A DNA stretch of 64,000 bases, taken from NCBI GenBank assembly GCA_013115135.1, contig JABANP010000120.1, positions 1-64,000 of the forward strand, written 5' to 3'. The notes below the pieces were generated by a model. It was given only the letters and a program-made list of their open reading frames with translations, did no database searches and was not told the DNA's origin. Positions within the stretch are counted from its first letter, which is position 1; each line of letters begins with the position of its first letter. This DNA is from Perkinsus olseni. Taxonomy: Eukaryota; Perkinsozoa; Perkinsida; Perkinsidae. Shown piece after piece: positions 10,038-20,089 of this stretch. The position numbers were made by a program, and so were the translations under genes.

Positions 10038-10458
10038 CTGAATGAATGTGAACACATATTACCATAGGGCTGATATGGCGTTCTACAAATATTCTAAATT
10101 ACACTGTTATACTGCTATCATGCCGTTCTACACTGTTATACTGCTATCATGCCGTTCTACACTGTTATACTGCTGTCATGCCATTCTACACTGTTATACT
10201 GCTATCATGCCGTTCTACACTGTTATACTGCTATCATGCCGTTCTACACTGTTATGCTGTTATCATGCCGTTCTATCAGATATTCTTAATTACACTGTTA
10301 TACTGCTATCATGCCGTTCTACACTGTTATACAGTATAACTAGCAGTATAACTTATACTGCTAGCAAGCTGATCTACACTGTTATACTGCTACTATGCCG
10401 TACTATCAAACAATCATACTGTTATACTACTATAATCTAGATAATCTCAGCTCCTTAC
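10038..10458 (-). other. 421-bp intron filled by a minisatellite
   Basis: On the minus strand the exon ends ATGTCAAGA and the intron starts GTAAGG (10458); it ends CATTCATTCAG (10038) and the next exon reads GCGCTGTTTAAA. Both junctions are phase 0. The joined protein reads through the family pattern FM..LS-alF...eD, which supports splicing. Confidence 0.65.
10095..10430 (+). repeat. 29-bp minisatellite
   Basis: The unit ACACTGTTATACTGCTATCA plus TGCCGTTCT repeats at 10101, 10130, 10159, 10188, 10217 and 10246. Variant and partial units follow, with an ATATTCT(T/A)AATT spacer recurring before unit blocks. There are no unique spacers, so it is not a CRISPR array. Confidence 0.9.
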
Positions 10459-12133
10459 TCTTGACATTTCTTTCATGAACTGTCCATGGCCTGGATGCGT
10501 AGTGCGGCTGCAGCTCTTCGAAAACCTCCAGAGAAAATGAAAGGGGTCCAATCTTGTTATGATACCCGGAAACACGCCCTTTAACATAGAGGCGGACCCA
10601 CCGGTACCACAACAAGATTTATCAAGATAAATCAGCTGAGGATATGGCAGCTGTAGCGAATCTAGCCGCCTTCGAAGACCCTCATACAGCCCCTTCACCT
10701 GCGCATCACCGTCAGTCTCAGTGAAGGCGTGGGTCAGGACTTCCCCAACCTCGTTCATCACAGAGTACGACCATTTGACGCCAGCACTAGGATCAACCTT
10801 TCCTGCCAGCGGCCGTGTATGATCAGCGCGAAGGATCCGGCCGGACAGGGCACCCAGCTCTTGCGCCAACCCTTTCTGCTTGTCTTTCCCTGTATGCTCA
10901 GTGTAAGTATCCTCAAACTCTCCCTCGTCATCGATCCCCCCAAGACACGTCGTACAGCGGAACCTTTCTCCCAAGACGTGAAAGATTCCTGTGCGAGAGA
11001 CCACTTTTCTCGGCCCTAGTGCGACGTGCCCAGTTCGACGAATGTTATGGTTAGGGTTCTTGATGCACGGCAGAGCGTTCGACGGATCCTCCGGACATCT
11101 CAGCTTCGCCCAAACACTGTTTTGAAGCCGCCAGAAGAAAAAGGGCCATAACTGATACTTACGCAGGTTGGGTGTAACTTCGAGCGATCCGTCTGGGGGA
11201 TAGAACCAGCCCCCTGGATGATCATGTGGAAGGTCGTCGACAACTGCCCTCATCCATGCCTCCTGAGCTTCTGTTGTTCCGGGCCATCGCTTATCCCCTT
11301 CGATGAATGGTATCTTCGGCAGGGGAGGGGTCGTCTAAGGCTTCCCATAAGGTTCTTGACAGGGCAGACTTGCCCCTAAAACGGCCATCATTTGTGGACT
11401 TGTACCGGCAATCTACAACAGGAGGGTCGTTTCCCTGTTGCTGGGAGTTTCCGCTGGTACCACTTAGGGTGGAACCTGTCGGCTGGGGTTTGGCAGCCTC
11501 CTTTTCTGGACTAGGGACTTCCCCGGCAATAGTCTTCGGTGGCTCGTGTATCGGTTCATACTGCTCGAGATCCTCTAGCAAAGAACGCCGCACAGCGGGA
11601 TCATGGACTCCGAGTCTATTCAATTCAATTTGGGGATTCACGGAGTTAATGACCCGATATTGTCCCCACCTCAGGAATTTTCGCTGGGACTTCGTGAGAG
11701 GCCCGTGTTGGGCATCTACTTTTCTCCCCATGAAAATGAAGAATGCCCCGACCTTGCGTGGAAGCTCGTCGTAGAACCGCTCATATGTCCAATCCGCGTC
11801 TTTTCCGAAACCCAAACTCCACTTATTGCATCGAGTGTAATCCCATTCTTCCGAGCGAGGGGTTGTAGCCGGAGGTGGTCGGCTAGAGGCCGATTGCTTG
11901 GGGTCTCGTTTTTTCTTGTCTTGCTTCTTCGAATTTGTTCCTGATCATAGGCCTCAGGGTTCCGACCAGCATTTCTAAATAGAAGGCATCAGTCCGTTCC
12001 TCACCTGCGCTGGTGCCCGCATTTGACGCTTGACTTGTTTGAATGGCTCTCATAAAAGGGTCTCTTTGGCCTTGGAGAGCTTCTCGTTCTTCTGCAGCAC
12101 GCTGTGCTTTAGATGGTCTCCCCTACCCGGCAT

Positions 12134-12590
12134 TTTTGGTCGGTGAAAGTTTTACTTATCAACTAACTGGAAGCGGAATTGTGCTGGAATGCCAACCAAA
12201 GGCACTGCTAGTCGGGCGGTAGTCACGCTCGCTCGCCCGTGGCGCGTCGCGGAACGCGTCACGGCGTCGCACGTGTCCGCAAAAGCCAGCACCTTTCAGA
12301 CTCTTTTCACATGATCAAAGTCTTCCAAAGACAAGAATGAAATGAGTTCAACACCCGGCTATTTGATTCTACCGAGAGAATTGGAAAACCTGGTAAAGGA
12401 ACGAAGAAAAGCTTACATTTGGTCTAAAGGCTGGTCTAGCGGTGGCCTAGCCAACGATAAAACTCAATTTCTGGGCATCCAGGGCACCTTCAAGAAAACC
12501 GAAATTATAATGAAATAGAGGACTCCGCACTCCATTTCATGTAAAAAAATCGCCTTCTAAAGTGCCTTGGTGGTTTTTTTATTGTCTCTT
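12134..12590. other. Right flank of the KDZ-like gene
   Basis: About 450 bp without a supported gene. It contains GAAAAGCTTACATTTGGTCTA (about 12409-12429) and GGTCTAGCGGTGGCC, short relatives of the tRNA-like leader seen at 5296 and 26588. Confidence 0.4.
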
Positions 12591-12593
12591 TCC

Positions 12594-12666
12594 CGTCTCG
12601 GTGGTCTAGCACAAACAATGGCGCTTGGGTGGCGAGAGGTCTCGAGTTCGATTCTCGACTCAGCCC
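12594..12666 (+). pseudogene. tRNA-Pro relic
   Basis: The T-arm and 3' acceptor match the array tRNA-Pro (TCGAGTTCGATTCTCGACTCAGCC) but the D-arm and anticodon stem are altered (AGCACAAACAATGGCGCTTGGGTGG) and do not pair well. It sits 173 bp before the next tRNA-Val, the normal array spacing. Confidence 0.6.
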
Positions 12667-12766
12667 ACGATTAGGTGTCTTGCTACTGAGCACGGCCTAT
12701 ATAGTAGACGGGCATTTAAGATCACGGAGCTCACCGGGACCACGGAATGAGATGTCTCTCCAGCTC

Positions 12767-12840
12767 GCTGGAATGGTCTAGTTGGTTATGACGACTGCCT
12801 CACACGCAGTAGGTCCCGAGTTCGGTTCTCGGTTCCAGTA
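12767..12840 (+). tRNA. tRNA-Val (CAC)
   Basis: Complete cloverleaf with anticodon loop CTCACAC. The T-loop reads TTCGGTT. Confidence 0.8.
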
Positions 12841-12969
12841 TTGCCCCATCATTCGAAATATGCGCCAGATCATGCGCCGTTTTGGAGTTGCTACCGCGCC
12901 TTCGAATGCGGACGGTTTCTAGCGACTGCTCCTGGGGCACCGAAGCCCCTGCTACGTACTCGCCGGTAT

Positions 12970-13041
12970 GGCTGTGTGGTCTAGTGGTATGATTCTCGCT
13001 TCGGGTGCGAGAGGTCTCGAGTTCGATTCTCGACTCAGCTC
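12970..13041 (+). tRNA. tRNA-Pro (CGG)
   Basis: One of the better-preserved Pro copies: intact anticodon arm, and T-arm TCGAG-TTCGATT-CTCGA with a canonical TTC. The acceptor 3' end CTCAGCT has one G-U pair. Confidence 0.85.
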
Positions 13042-13141
13042 GCGATTAGGTGTCTTGCTGCTGAGCACGGCCTATATAGTAGACAGGCATTCAAGATCAC
13101 GGAGCTCAGCGGGACCACGGAATGAGATGTCTTTTCAGTTT

Positions 13142-13215
13142 GCTGGAATGGTCTAGTTGGTTATGACGACTGCCTCACACGCAGTAGGTCCCGAGTTCGA
13201 CTCTCGGTCCCAGTA
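13142..13215 (+). tRNA. tRNA-Val (CAC)
   Basis: Complete cloverleaf. The acceptor 3' strand TCCCAGT has one change. Confidence 0.75.
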
Positions 13216-13345
13216 TTGCACCATCATTCGAAATATGCACTAGATCATGCGTCGAGTTGGAGTTGCTACGGCGTCTTCGGAGGCGCACGGCTTCTGGCGA
13301 CAGACACATAAGCGCGCAAGCCTCCTCTATGAATTGTTTTTTTGT

Positions 13346-13417
13346 GGCTGTGTGGTCTAGTGCTATGATTCTCGCTTCGGGTACGAGAGGTCTCGAGTCC
13401 GATTCTCGACTCAGCCC
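13346..13417 (+). tRNA. tRNA-Pro-like (CGG)
   Basis: The anticodon loop is TTCGGGT. The D-loop has AGTGCTATG and the T-loop TCC, both departures from the invariant pattern. It is preceded by a T7 run at 13337-13343. Confidence 0.55.
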
Positions 13418-13517
13418 GCGATTAGGTGTTTTGCTGCTGAGCACGGCCTATATAGTAGACGGGCATTTAAGATCACGGAGCTCACCGGGACCACGGAATG
13501 AGATGTCACTTCAGCTT

Positions 13518-13591
13518 GCTGGAATGGTCTAGTTGGTTATGACGACTGCCTAACACGCAGTAGGTCCCGAGTTCGATTCTCGGTTCCAGTA
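13518..13591 (+). tRNA. tRNA-Val (AAC)
   Basis: Complete cloverleaf, canonical T-loop. Confidence 0.85.
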
Positions 13592-13720
13592 TTGCCCCAT
13601 GATTCGAAATATGCATTAGATCATGCGTCGAGTTGGAGTTGCTACGGCGTCTTCGGAGGCGGACGGTTTCTAGCGACTGCTCCTGGGGCACCGAAGCCCC
13701 TGCTACATACACGCCGGTGT

Positions 13721-13792
13721 GGCTGTGTGGCCTAGTGGTATGATTCTCGCTTCGGGTGCGAGAGGTCTCGAGTCCGATTCTCAACTCAGCCC
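13721..13792 (+). tRNA. tRNA-Pro (CGG)
   Basis: Intact anticodon arm; TCC in the T-loop and a CTCAA T-stem mismatch, as in most Pro copies of this array. Confidence 0.65.
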
Positions 13793-13892
13793 GCGATCAG
13801 CTGTCTTGCTGCTGAGCTCTACCTATATAGTAGACGGGCATTTAAGATCACGGAGCTCACCGGGACCACGGAATGAGATGTCACTTCAGCTT

Positions 13893-13966
13893 GCTGGAAT
13901 GGTCTAGTTGGTTATGACGACTGCCTAACACGCAGTAGGTCCCGAGTTCGATTCTCGGTTCCAGTA
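13893..13966 (+). tRNA. tRNA-Val (AAC)
   Basis: Complete cloverleaf, canonical T-loop. Confidence 0.85.
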
Positions 13967-14095
13967 TCGCACCATCATTCGAAATATGCGTCAGAACATG
14001 CGCCGTTTTGGAGTTGCTACCGCGTCTTCGAATGCGGACGGTTTCTAGCGACTGCTCCTGAGGCACCGAAGCCCCTGCTACGTACTCGCCGGTAT

Positions 14096-14167
14096 GGCTG
14101 TGTGGTCTAGTGGTATGATTCTCGCTTCGGGTGCGAGAGGTCTCGAGTCCGATTCTCAACTCAGCCC
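14096..14167 (+). tRNA. tRNA-Pro (CGG)
   Basis: Same sequence type as the copy at 13721, 375 bp downstream of it. Confidence 0.65.
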
Positions 14168-14267
14168 GCGATCAGCTGTCTTGCTGCTGAGCTCTACCTA
14201 TATAGTAGACGGGCATTTAAGATCACGGAGCTCACCGGGACCACGGAATGAGATGTCACTTCAGCTT

Positions 14268-14334
14268 GCTGGAATGGTCTAGTTGGTTATGACGACTGCC
14301 TAACACGCAGTAGGTCCCGAGTTCGATTCTCGGT
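14268..14334 (+). pseudogene. tRNA-Val (AAC) cut by an insertion
   Basis: The tRNA is intact through the T-arm (CTCGGT) and then stops. The missing acceptor strand TTCCAGT and the normal downstream spacer resume at 15897 after a 1559-bp insert. The triplet GGT is present at both junctions (14332-14334 and 15894-15896). Confidence 0.8.
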
Positions 14335-15893
14335 GAAGGGGAGGTTCCCAGCCCAATGTCGTGGCGGAGTGGGGAGGGTCCCACGTAGCCTCTGCCTGTG
14401 ACGCGCCGCGAGCCACTATTCGGAACACGCAACTCCGATGTCGATTTTTGCTGCTACCCTACCGATTTTCCTGTAAATTTCTGACGACACGTGGAATGAG
14501 GTATGAAGGTCCCAGTTGGTTTGCTGTAGTCTGGGAAAACTCTGCAAGTGCTTCAACCATACGATACGAGTACAGGGGCGAGCGCTCTTTTCGCTGGCCC
14601 GGTGACGCAGGGCTCTACTCCGGCTGCCATATTTCGGCACCACCGTAGTGACGTTTTCATGATTTTGCTGCAGCGCGCCTCAAGCAACCACCCCATTCAA
14701 TATGAAGCTTATGTCATCAAGTTCATGACAACAACCGTTGTTGAACAACGTCACAAGTTAGTAGAGTCGATGAGGACGACAGTTCTGCAGGGGCCCATGC
14801 TACATACTACAGCTGCGCACTATGCTATACCCTTTGGCCAACACGTTCACTGTTTGAACCAAATCATAGATGTTTACTATTTTTAATATCACCACTTATT
14901 AACTGCACTTACCTTCTTCCTCTCCCCAGCTATCTCTCACTTTCAAGGGAAAAAGCCAATGGCTCGGGCCCCAAGGGGCTGAGCTCCTGCGGTCAATTCG
15001 CTAATGATAAGCGGCTAGTCCTCAGTTGTCTACCCTTCGGTCTCCGTCTTCCTTCAACCACCGTTCATCTCCATCGTTATCAACTCATGTCCGTCAACAA
15101 CAAAACATTGAGCGGACATCCTATTGTGCATCACATGCCTGCGCAGTGGAGTGTTCTCCCCATGGTTATTTCATGGCTCAACGGTGGACTGCTGTGGGTC
15201 ATCACTGATGACTCATCAGAGTCCAATTGATCGGACGAGCTTCCCATACAATGAAGTGCTCCACTAACCAGGCTCACTATGTTGATACATCCGTGAGCCC
15301 TTTCGCGGCGGACCTCTGACTCGCTGACAACAGGGACTTTCATGCCGGTCGCATGGTATTTAGTTACAGTTATCCCTGTATTGCCGACCCTGTACAATAT
15401 ATCAGCTCGCTGATCAGCTCCCCGTATTCGAAAGCCCAACCGGGTCCGCCTTGCCACATGGAGACTATTCATCTCCCCCTTCGTCTCTAGCTTTGGTCGA
15501 GATAGTTGATGTTGCTCATACCGTAGAGTTGGGAAAGGATTCTTGTCCACCTGCTGTGCCCGGCGCTCCCGAGCGATCGTGGGGCGCCGGGCACAGCTTC
15601 ATTACGTAGTACTTGAAAAGGGAGGAAAGGGGTCCACAATCGCGGCGCCTCTTCGGAAAAATCTGTGACACTATACAGCCAACCGGCAGCTTATACATCG
15701 GTCCAATAGTCTATCTTGATATGCACAATATTTAGTGTATCGGGCACACTGTGCACATTCTCGGCATTCACTCTCATGTGGGATTTGTTTCACGATCCAA
15801 AGACCCATGAGTCTTTCGCGAACGTAAAATGAGGGGTAAACTACTTTCTCCGCCTTCATCTCTGGCGCCGTGACAAGTAGCCCTAGGCATCTA
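14335..15893. mobile_element. Unclassified 1.56-kb insertion inside a tRNA-Val gene
   Basis: The boundaries are set by comparison with intact array units, with a 3-bp GGT duplication. No inverted ends or poly-A tail were found. On the plus strand around 15030 the phrase CTACCCTTCGGTCTCCGTCTT can be read as LPFGLRLP, similar to the RT motif B of the YR element at 1840, so it may be a degenerate retroelement fragment. A 139-codon minus-strand frame (15131-15550) has no recognised motif. Confidence 0.55.
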
Positions 15894-16032
15894 GGTTCCA
15901 GTATCGCACCATCATTCGAAATATGCGTCAGAACATGCGCCATTTTGGAGTTGCTACCGCGTCTTCGAATGCGGACGGTTTCTAGCGACTGCTCCTGGGG
16001 CACCGAAGCCCCTGCTACGTACTCGCCGGTAT

Positions 16033-16104
16033 GGCTGTGTGGTCTAGTGGTATGATTCTCGCTTCGGGTGCGAGAGGTCTCGAGTCCGATTCTCAACTCA
16101 GCCC
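16033..16104 (+). tRNA. tRNA-Pro (CGG)
   Basis: Same type as 13721, with TCC in the T-loop. Confidence 0.65.
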
Positions 16105-16204
16105 GCGATCAGCTGTCTTGCTGCTGAGCTCTACCTATATAGTAGACGGGCATTTAAGATCACGGAGCTCACCGGGACCACGGAATGAGATGTCACTTCA
16201 GCTT

Positions 16205-16278
16205 GCTGGAATGGTCTAGTTGGTTATGACGACTGCCTAACACGCAGTAGGTCCCGAGTTCGATTCTCGGTTCCAGTA
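16205..16278 (+). tRNA. tRNA-Val (AAC)
   Basis: Complete cloverleaf, canonical T-loop. Confidence 0.85.
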
Positions 16279-16407
16279 TTGCACCATCATTCGAAATATG
16301 CGTCAGAACATGCGCCGTTTTGGAGTTGCTACCGCGTCTTCGAATGCGGACGGTTTCTAGCGACTGCTCCTGGGGCACCGAAGCCCCTGCTACGTACTCG
16401 CCGGTAT

Positions 16408-16479
16408 GGCTGTGTGGTCTAGTGGTATGATTCTCGCTTTGGGTGCGAGAGGTCTCGAGTTCGATTCTCGACTCAGCCC
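16408..16479 (+). tRNA. tRNA-Pro (TGG)
   Basis: The anticodon loop TTTGGGT gives UGG. T-arm TCGAG-TTCGATT-CTCGA is canonical and the acceptor GGCTGTG/CTCAGCC has one mismatch. This is among the best Pro copies. Confidence 0.85.
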
Positions 16480-16533
16480 ACGATTAGGTGTCTTGCTGCT
16501 GAGCACGGCCTATATAGTGGACGGGCATTCAAG

Positions 16534-16714
16534 ACGCGCTCCGCCGCATCGCATCAGTCAACTGGGAGTGTTGGGTGAGACTGTGGTGTAAATTAGCCCG
16601 AGACCCGAAGACCAGCAGACATCGCCAGGATGTCCAACACACTTCGGGCCAGCGGCCAATACAACACCGCAGTCACATTGCCTGGCACGCAAGCACACAG
16701 GCAATGTCTCCCAG
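16534..16714 (-). repeat. Split repeat B2
   Basis: 181 bp, matching 16923-17103 without length change. Starts ACGCGCTCCGCCGC and ends AATGTCTCCCAG. Confidence 0.9.
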
Positions 16715-16730
16715 ATAACTAACCAAGGGT

Positions 16731-16918
16731 AAAAGAAAAATTTCCTCGGAACCGGCCCGGAAGACCTTCTCACGCCGGGTTCCGCTCCTTACAACCACGA
16801 ACGCAACATATCGTTGCTACCACTTTGGTCGATTACGGGGGCGCGCGAATAGCTCGCGCACAAACGATGCTTGCTACGCTTGCTTGAACTTGCTCCAGGC
16901 AAAGCCCGGACCTTCACT
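16731..16918 (-). repeat. Split repeat A2
   Basis: 188 bp, matching 21947-22134 (AAAAGAAAAATTTCC to GGACCTTCACT). It lies between the two B repeats. Confidence 0.9.
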
Positions 16919-16922
16919 CAAG

Positions 16923-17103
16923 ACGCGCTCCGCCGCATCGCATCAGTCAACTGGGAGTGTTGGGTGAGACTGTGGTGTAAATTAGCCCGAGACCCGAAGA
17001 CCAGCAGACATCGCCAGGATGTCCAACACACTTCGGGCCAGCGGCCAATACAACACCGCAGTCACATTGCCTGGCACGCAAGCACACAGGCAATGTCTCC
17101 CAG
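16923..17103 (-). repeat. Split repeat B1
   Basis: 181-bp copy of B2, directly after the recombinase gene. The junction with A2 is CAAG (16919-16922), the same tetranucleotide found at the left integration junction. Confidence 0.9.
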
Positions 17104-17467
17104 CACTCACCCAACAATCCACACGTGACTGTCCCCCTGGAGCACTACCCGGGATCGCCAACCCGACAAACCCTACCGTTAAACCACCCGGTGGTACCCA
17201 CCGCAAGGCCAGCAATCCGAGGCCACAACAACACTACTAGTGCTACACTGCTCCTGCGCTCAGGACACCGTTCAAGCAAGCGGAGGTCTAAGGATGTGTC
17301 AGAGAGCAAGCACAACACCCAAGTATTGCAAACACTATACTCCGCACAGAAGCATCACATGATGCGATGTGAGTCACATCCAAAGACACAAAAGCCCATC
17401 ACTCCGCACACGAAGCATCGGTGGTCCTCAGAAACGGGAAGCACAACACCATGATCGCACCAGCAAA
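17104..17467. other. Untranslated 3' region of the YR element
   Basis: Lies between the recombinase stop and B1. Short frames only; nothing recognisable. Confidence 0.5.
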
Positions 17468-18690
17468 TTACGCAGGCGAGCCAAGAATTTCTGCAGCATG
17501 TCCTCTGCACTGCCGCTGTATCTCAGGAAGTCCATACTCCTCCCAAGTTCGTGACCTCCAGTTGCCCGCAACCCGAACCTGCTCCGCCGGAACATTGTTA
17601 GCCAGCAGAGCGCAAGCGCGAACGCCTCATGCTATGGCCGGTAATGTTAGGAATATCCCAAGACAAAACCTTCGAAGGAAACTCGGCAGATAAGAAGGCT
17701 CGCAGCTCCTTCCCGAAAGTGGCGCTCTTTAACGAAGGAAAGATACACTCATCCCCACCCTCGACGCGTGTTCGACAAGCACTGACCAAGTAATGAGCTA
17801 TGCACCACGTCCTTCTACAAAACATAAGGTCTGCCGCTCCTCGCGAGAAGCAGTCTTGGTATCGTGGAAGATTACAGAGACCAGCAACCCCTCAGAGCTC
17901 GACTCCCAAGAAATGTCCGCACGAATGAGGCCGGGCAACTGGTCGAAGCGGAGCATAAAGATCGACGCCACCAACACGGCAGAACGAAGCTGATCACGCA
18001 AACCACCGGGAGTGAGCTGCATGTCCGCGAGAGATTGAAGGCATTCCTGACATAAAGGCGCGGCCTGCTTCTTCGGCTTGTCCTTATCCAAGAGGATACG
18101 ATCAGCACTAGCCAGAGCTCGAGAAATCAGAGCCTCCCCTTCTGGTGGGATGCTCTTGCCAGTTGAACCACACCCATCGTTCGCACCGCCGAAGTATACT
18201 CCCGTACTGTGCCAGAAGTGATCTACCGGCTCCCAGGGAGCCCCCTGTCAACCCACGAATAAAAAGAGACTAATCGCTCGGGAGTGACCGGGTTCGAAGG
18301 AGATATAGTACCAAACCCCATCTCGTAAAAACGCAGAGGTGTCTGATAAGAGGCCATAGTCCTGGGTTTAAGAGAGTACTCCAGGAGACGGGAGTTGGCT
18401 CTCGCTCGATCCTCCGGAGTCGCCGCCGTCTCTGCCGCATAAACTCGAGCAAATGAGAAGGAAGTTGAGACTTCTTGGGCATCAAATACAGAGGAGCCTG
18501 TGCAAGACCCACAATCCCATTCAATCGAGTTCCTCCCCGCCAACCCAAGCAGTACTACGGCAGAAGCAGCATAGCAGATGATGATAATACTACGAGCCGC
18601 CGTCAGGACAATGTAACAGGTTCCTGACAGGTACGTCCGGCCTGACGGGGCACTAGCAAGAACCGACGCACGGGCAGATCTGCTAATCAC
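17468..18690 (-). pseudogene. Tyrosine recombinase, frameshifted
   Basis: All catalytic landmarks can be found in successive frames: the core-binding region SLKPRTMASYQTPLRFYEMG (18223-18690), Arg in FMLRFDQLPGLIRAD, Lys in FHDTKT (17798-18091), the HxxR box GHSMRR (about 17625-17640), then after a frame change GNWRSRTWEEYG with the Trp and nucleophile Tyr. At least two frameshifts separate them. The first ~90 codons of the 18690 frame include RNVTADVISRS, the usual end of an RNase H domain, so RNase H and recombinase are fused by the upstream deletion. Confidence 0.75.
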
Positions 18691-18691
18691 A

Positions 18692-19896
18692 TCAGCAGTA
18701 ACATTGCGAATCCCGGCAATAGGGGGGGGAATCTCGCAGGGCTAGAAACCGATGCTCTAACGGATGCGGCTGCAGAGTTCTGAACGCAGAAGTCACATCG
18801 AATTCGGCCAGAGCCGATCCCGGACCCACTTCGCGCAGTAACAGACGTATCTGGGGAAGGCCGGGGTACAACGCAGCCGTCAGCATGCGTGACGCATGGT
18901 TGACCCCCGACGTCCTGTAGTTCTTGATGATACGAATCTTGCTGTGAGCAGGGTCTTTCCAGACGACATTGGCCTGACTTATCCCCAGTCCCCCAATCTT
19001 CCGAACTCCGATCTATTTACAGATATTATCTTCCCGGTCTCAAGCTCACGCTGTATCTGCTCATTGAGTAGGTTAGCCATGACGCTGTCATCGGCTTGCG
19101 GACGAGAGGGAGGAGATCACTATCGGGCAGACCTTTCCACCGTATGACCTCAGGCTCCCCTGGGCGAAGAGATTGTTCATGGAAGGCTGGCCATGTCCGC
19201 AGATCCTCGGGGAAGGGGACGCTGAGCCCCAGCGGCATGCCACTCATCGCCACCGCAGCAATACCACAATCCTCGGGGCCTTCTCCTGGCCACGTGACCC
19301 TTGACTCCAGCAATCTGCCACGGATCGGCGAGATCGGTGAAGCAGACTGTAGAAGCGTTTCGGAGCTACCCAAACCCGTGGACTCCAGCAAGCGAGCGAG
19401 AGTGGCAGCTAATTGCTCGGATTCACACTCGATCCCCAATGCGACCCACTTGTTCGCCATCTCGGTCTGTTCCAACCTCGAAGCTTGCTCATAACGGAGC
19501 AGGAAATTCCGCACCTCAGGACGCCTAACCCAGGCCTCCGCCTTGGCTCGGACGGCCTTCGCAAGAAACCAAGGATAGCTTCTCTTACCGTGGTGAAAAT
19601 GCGATATCTCCATCCCACTGAGAGAGGTCAGGGAACCCAGTACCATCTACTGGTGGGATCGACTCAGGAGGAAAAGAAGCGAACACGTCGGGAGTGTTAG
19701 CCTCCCAGGAGTGAAGTGTAGAGCTCCCACCTACATCGTCGTGTTGTGGCGAACTGGTCGAAGAGGCGACCGGCATCGGCGGGATCGGCCGATCAGTCTC
19801 CGCCGCCCTCGCGCGCTTAGCACGATAACGGGCACGATTCTTGCGCCTGCCCTCCACGGAGCGCTCCCCAGGAACCATGCGGAACCCCAAGCACAA
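18692..19896 (-). pseudogene. 5' part of the RT gene, truncated after motif A
   Basis: The frames carry IIKNYRTSGVNHASR and AEFDVTSAFRTLQPHPLEHR, the counterpart of motif A in the element at 113. The YxDD box and most of RNase H are absent: within a few codons, at a G8 run (18722-18729), the sequence jumps to the RNase H end. The upstream frames (19026-19646 and 19585-19896) look like the linker or N-terminal domain. There are several frameshifts. Confidence 0.65.
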
Positions 19897-20089
19897 CTAA
19901 CGAACCTGGGGCATTGAGCTCCACTCGCTGAACTCAAACCGGGAGTGCATAAAAACGATCATAAGTAGAGTCGGAATCAATTAAAGATGCGAGAGAACCA
20001 GCGCAGCTCAGTGCCGCTGCTTCTTGCCGGGAGGCTGCCGCTTTGAATCCGCGCCATCTTTTTCATGGCTTCTCGGGGGCCACGGGCAC

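Larger units (their letters stand above)
8052..12133 (-). pseudogene. KDZ/DUF6729-like transposase gene, frameshifted, with one clear intron
   Basis: The coding direction runs from an ATG at 12133 down to 8052. Central blocks (10459-11253) include CPEDP and CTTC zinc-ligand-like cysteines, WSYSVMNEVGEVLTHAFTE, LIYLDKSCCG and RLDPFHFLWRFSKSC, then HPGHGQFMKEMSR. From memory this pattern resembles the DxCC...LD.fHf..R core of Kyakuja-Dileera-Zisupton-type transposases. The next exon (from 10037) continues ALFKVNEEDM. The C-terminal part carries two copies of a WYCP...EW motif (8052-8552). Frameshifts are visible near 11930 (an A6 run), 11310, 9370, 8920 and 8540, so this copy is inactive or the assembly has errors. 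The family assignment is moderate. Confidence 0.5.

Noticed and set aside
10095..10430. CRISPR-like regular repeats
   Set aside because: The 29-bp units abut directly with no unique spacers, the genome is eukaryotic and no cas genes are present; this is a minisatellite.
15939..15950. GCCATTTTGGAG, similar to the core of dinoflagellate-type spliced leaders
   Set aside because: It is a one-base variant of the array spacer GCCGTTTTGGAG found in the other units, with no donor GT after it.
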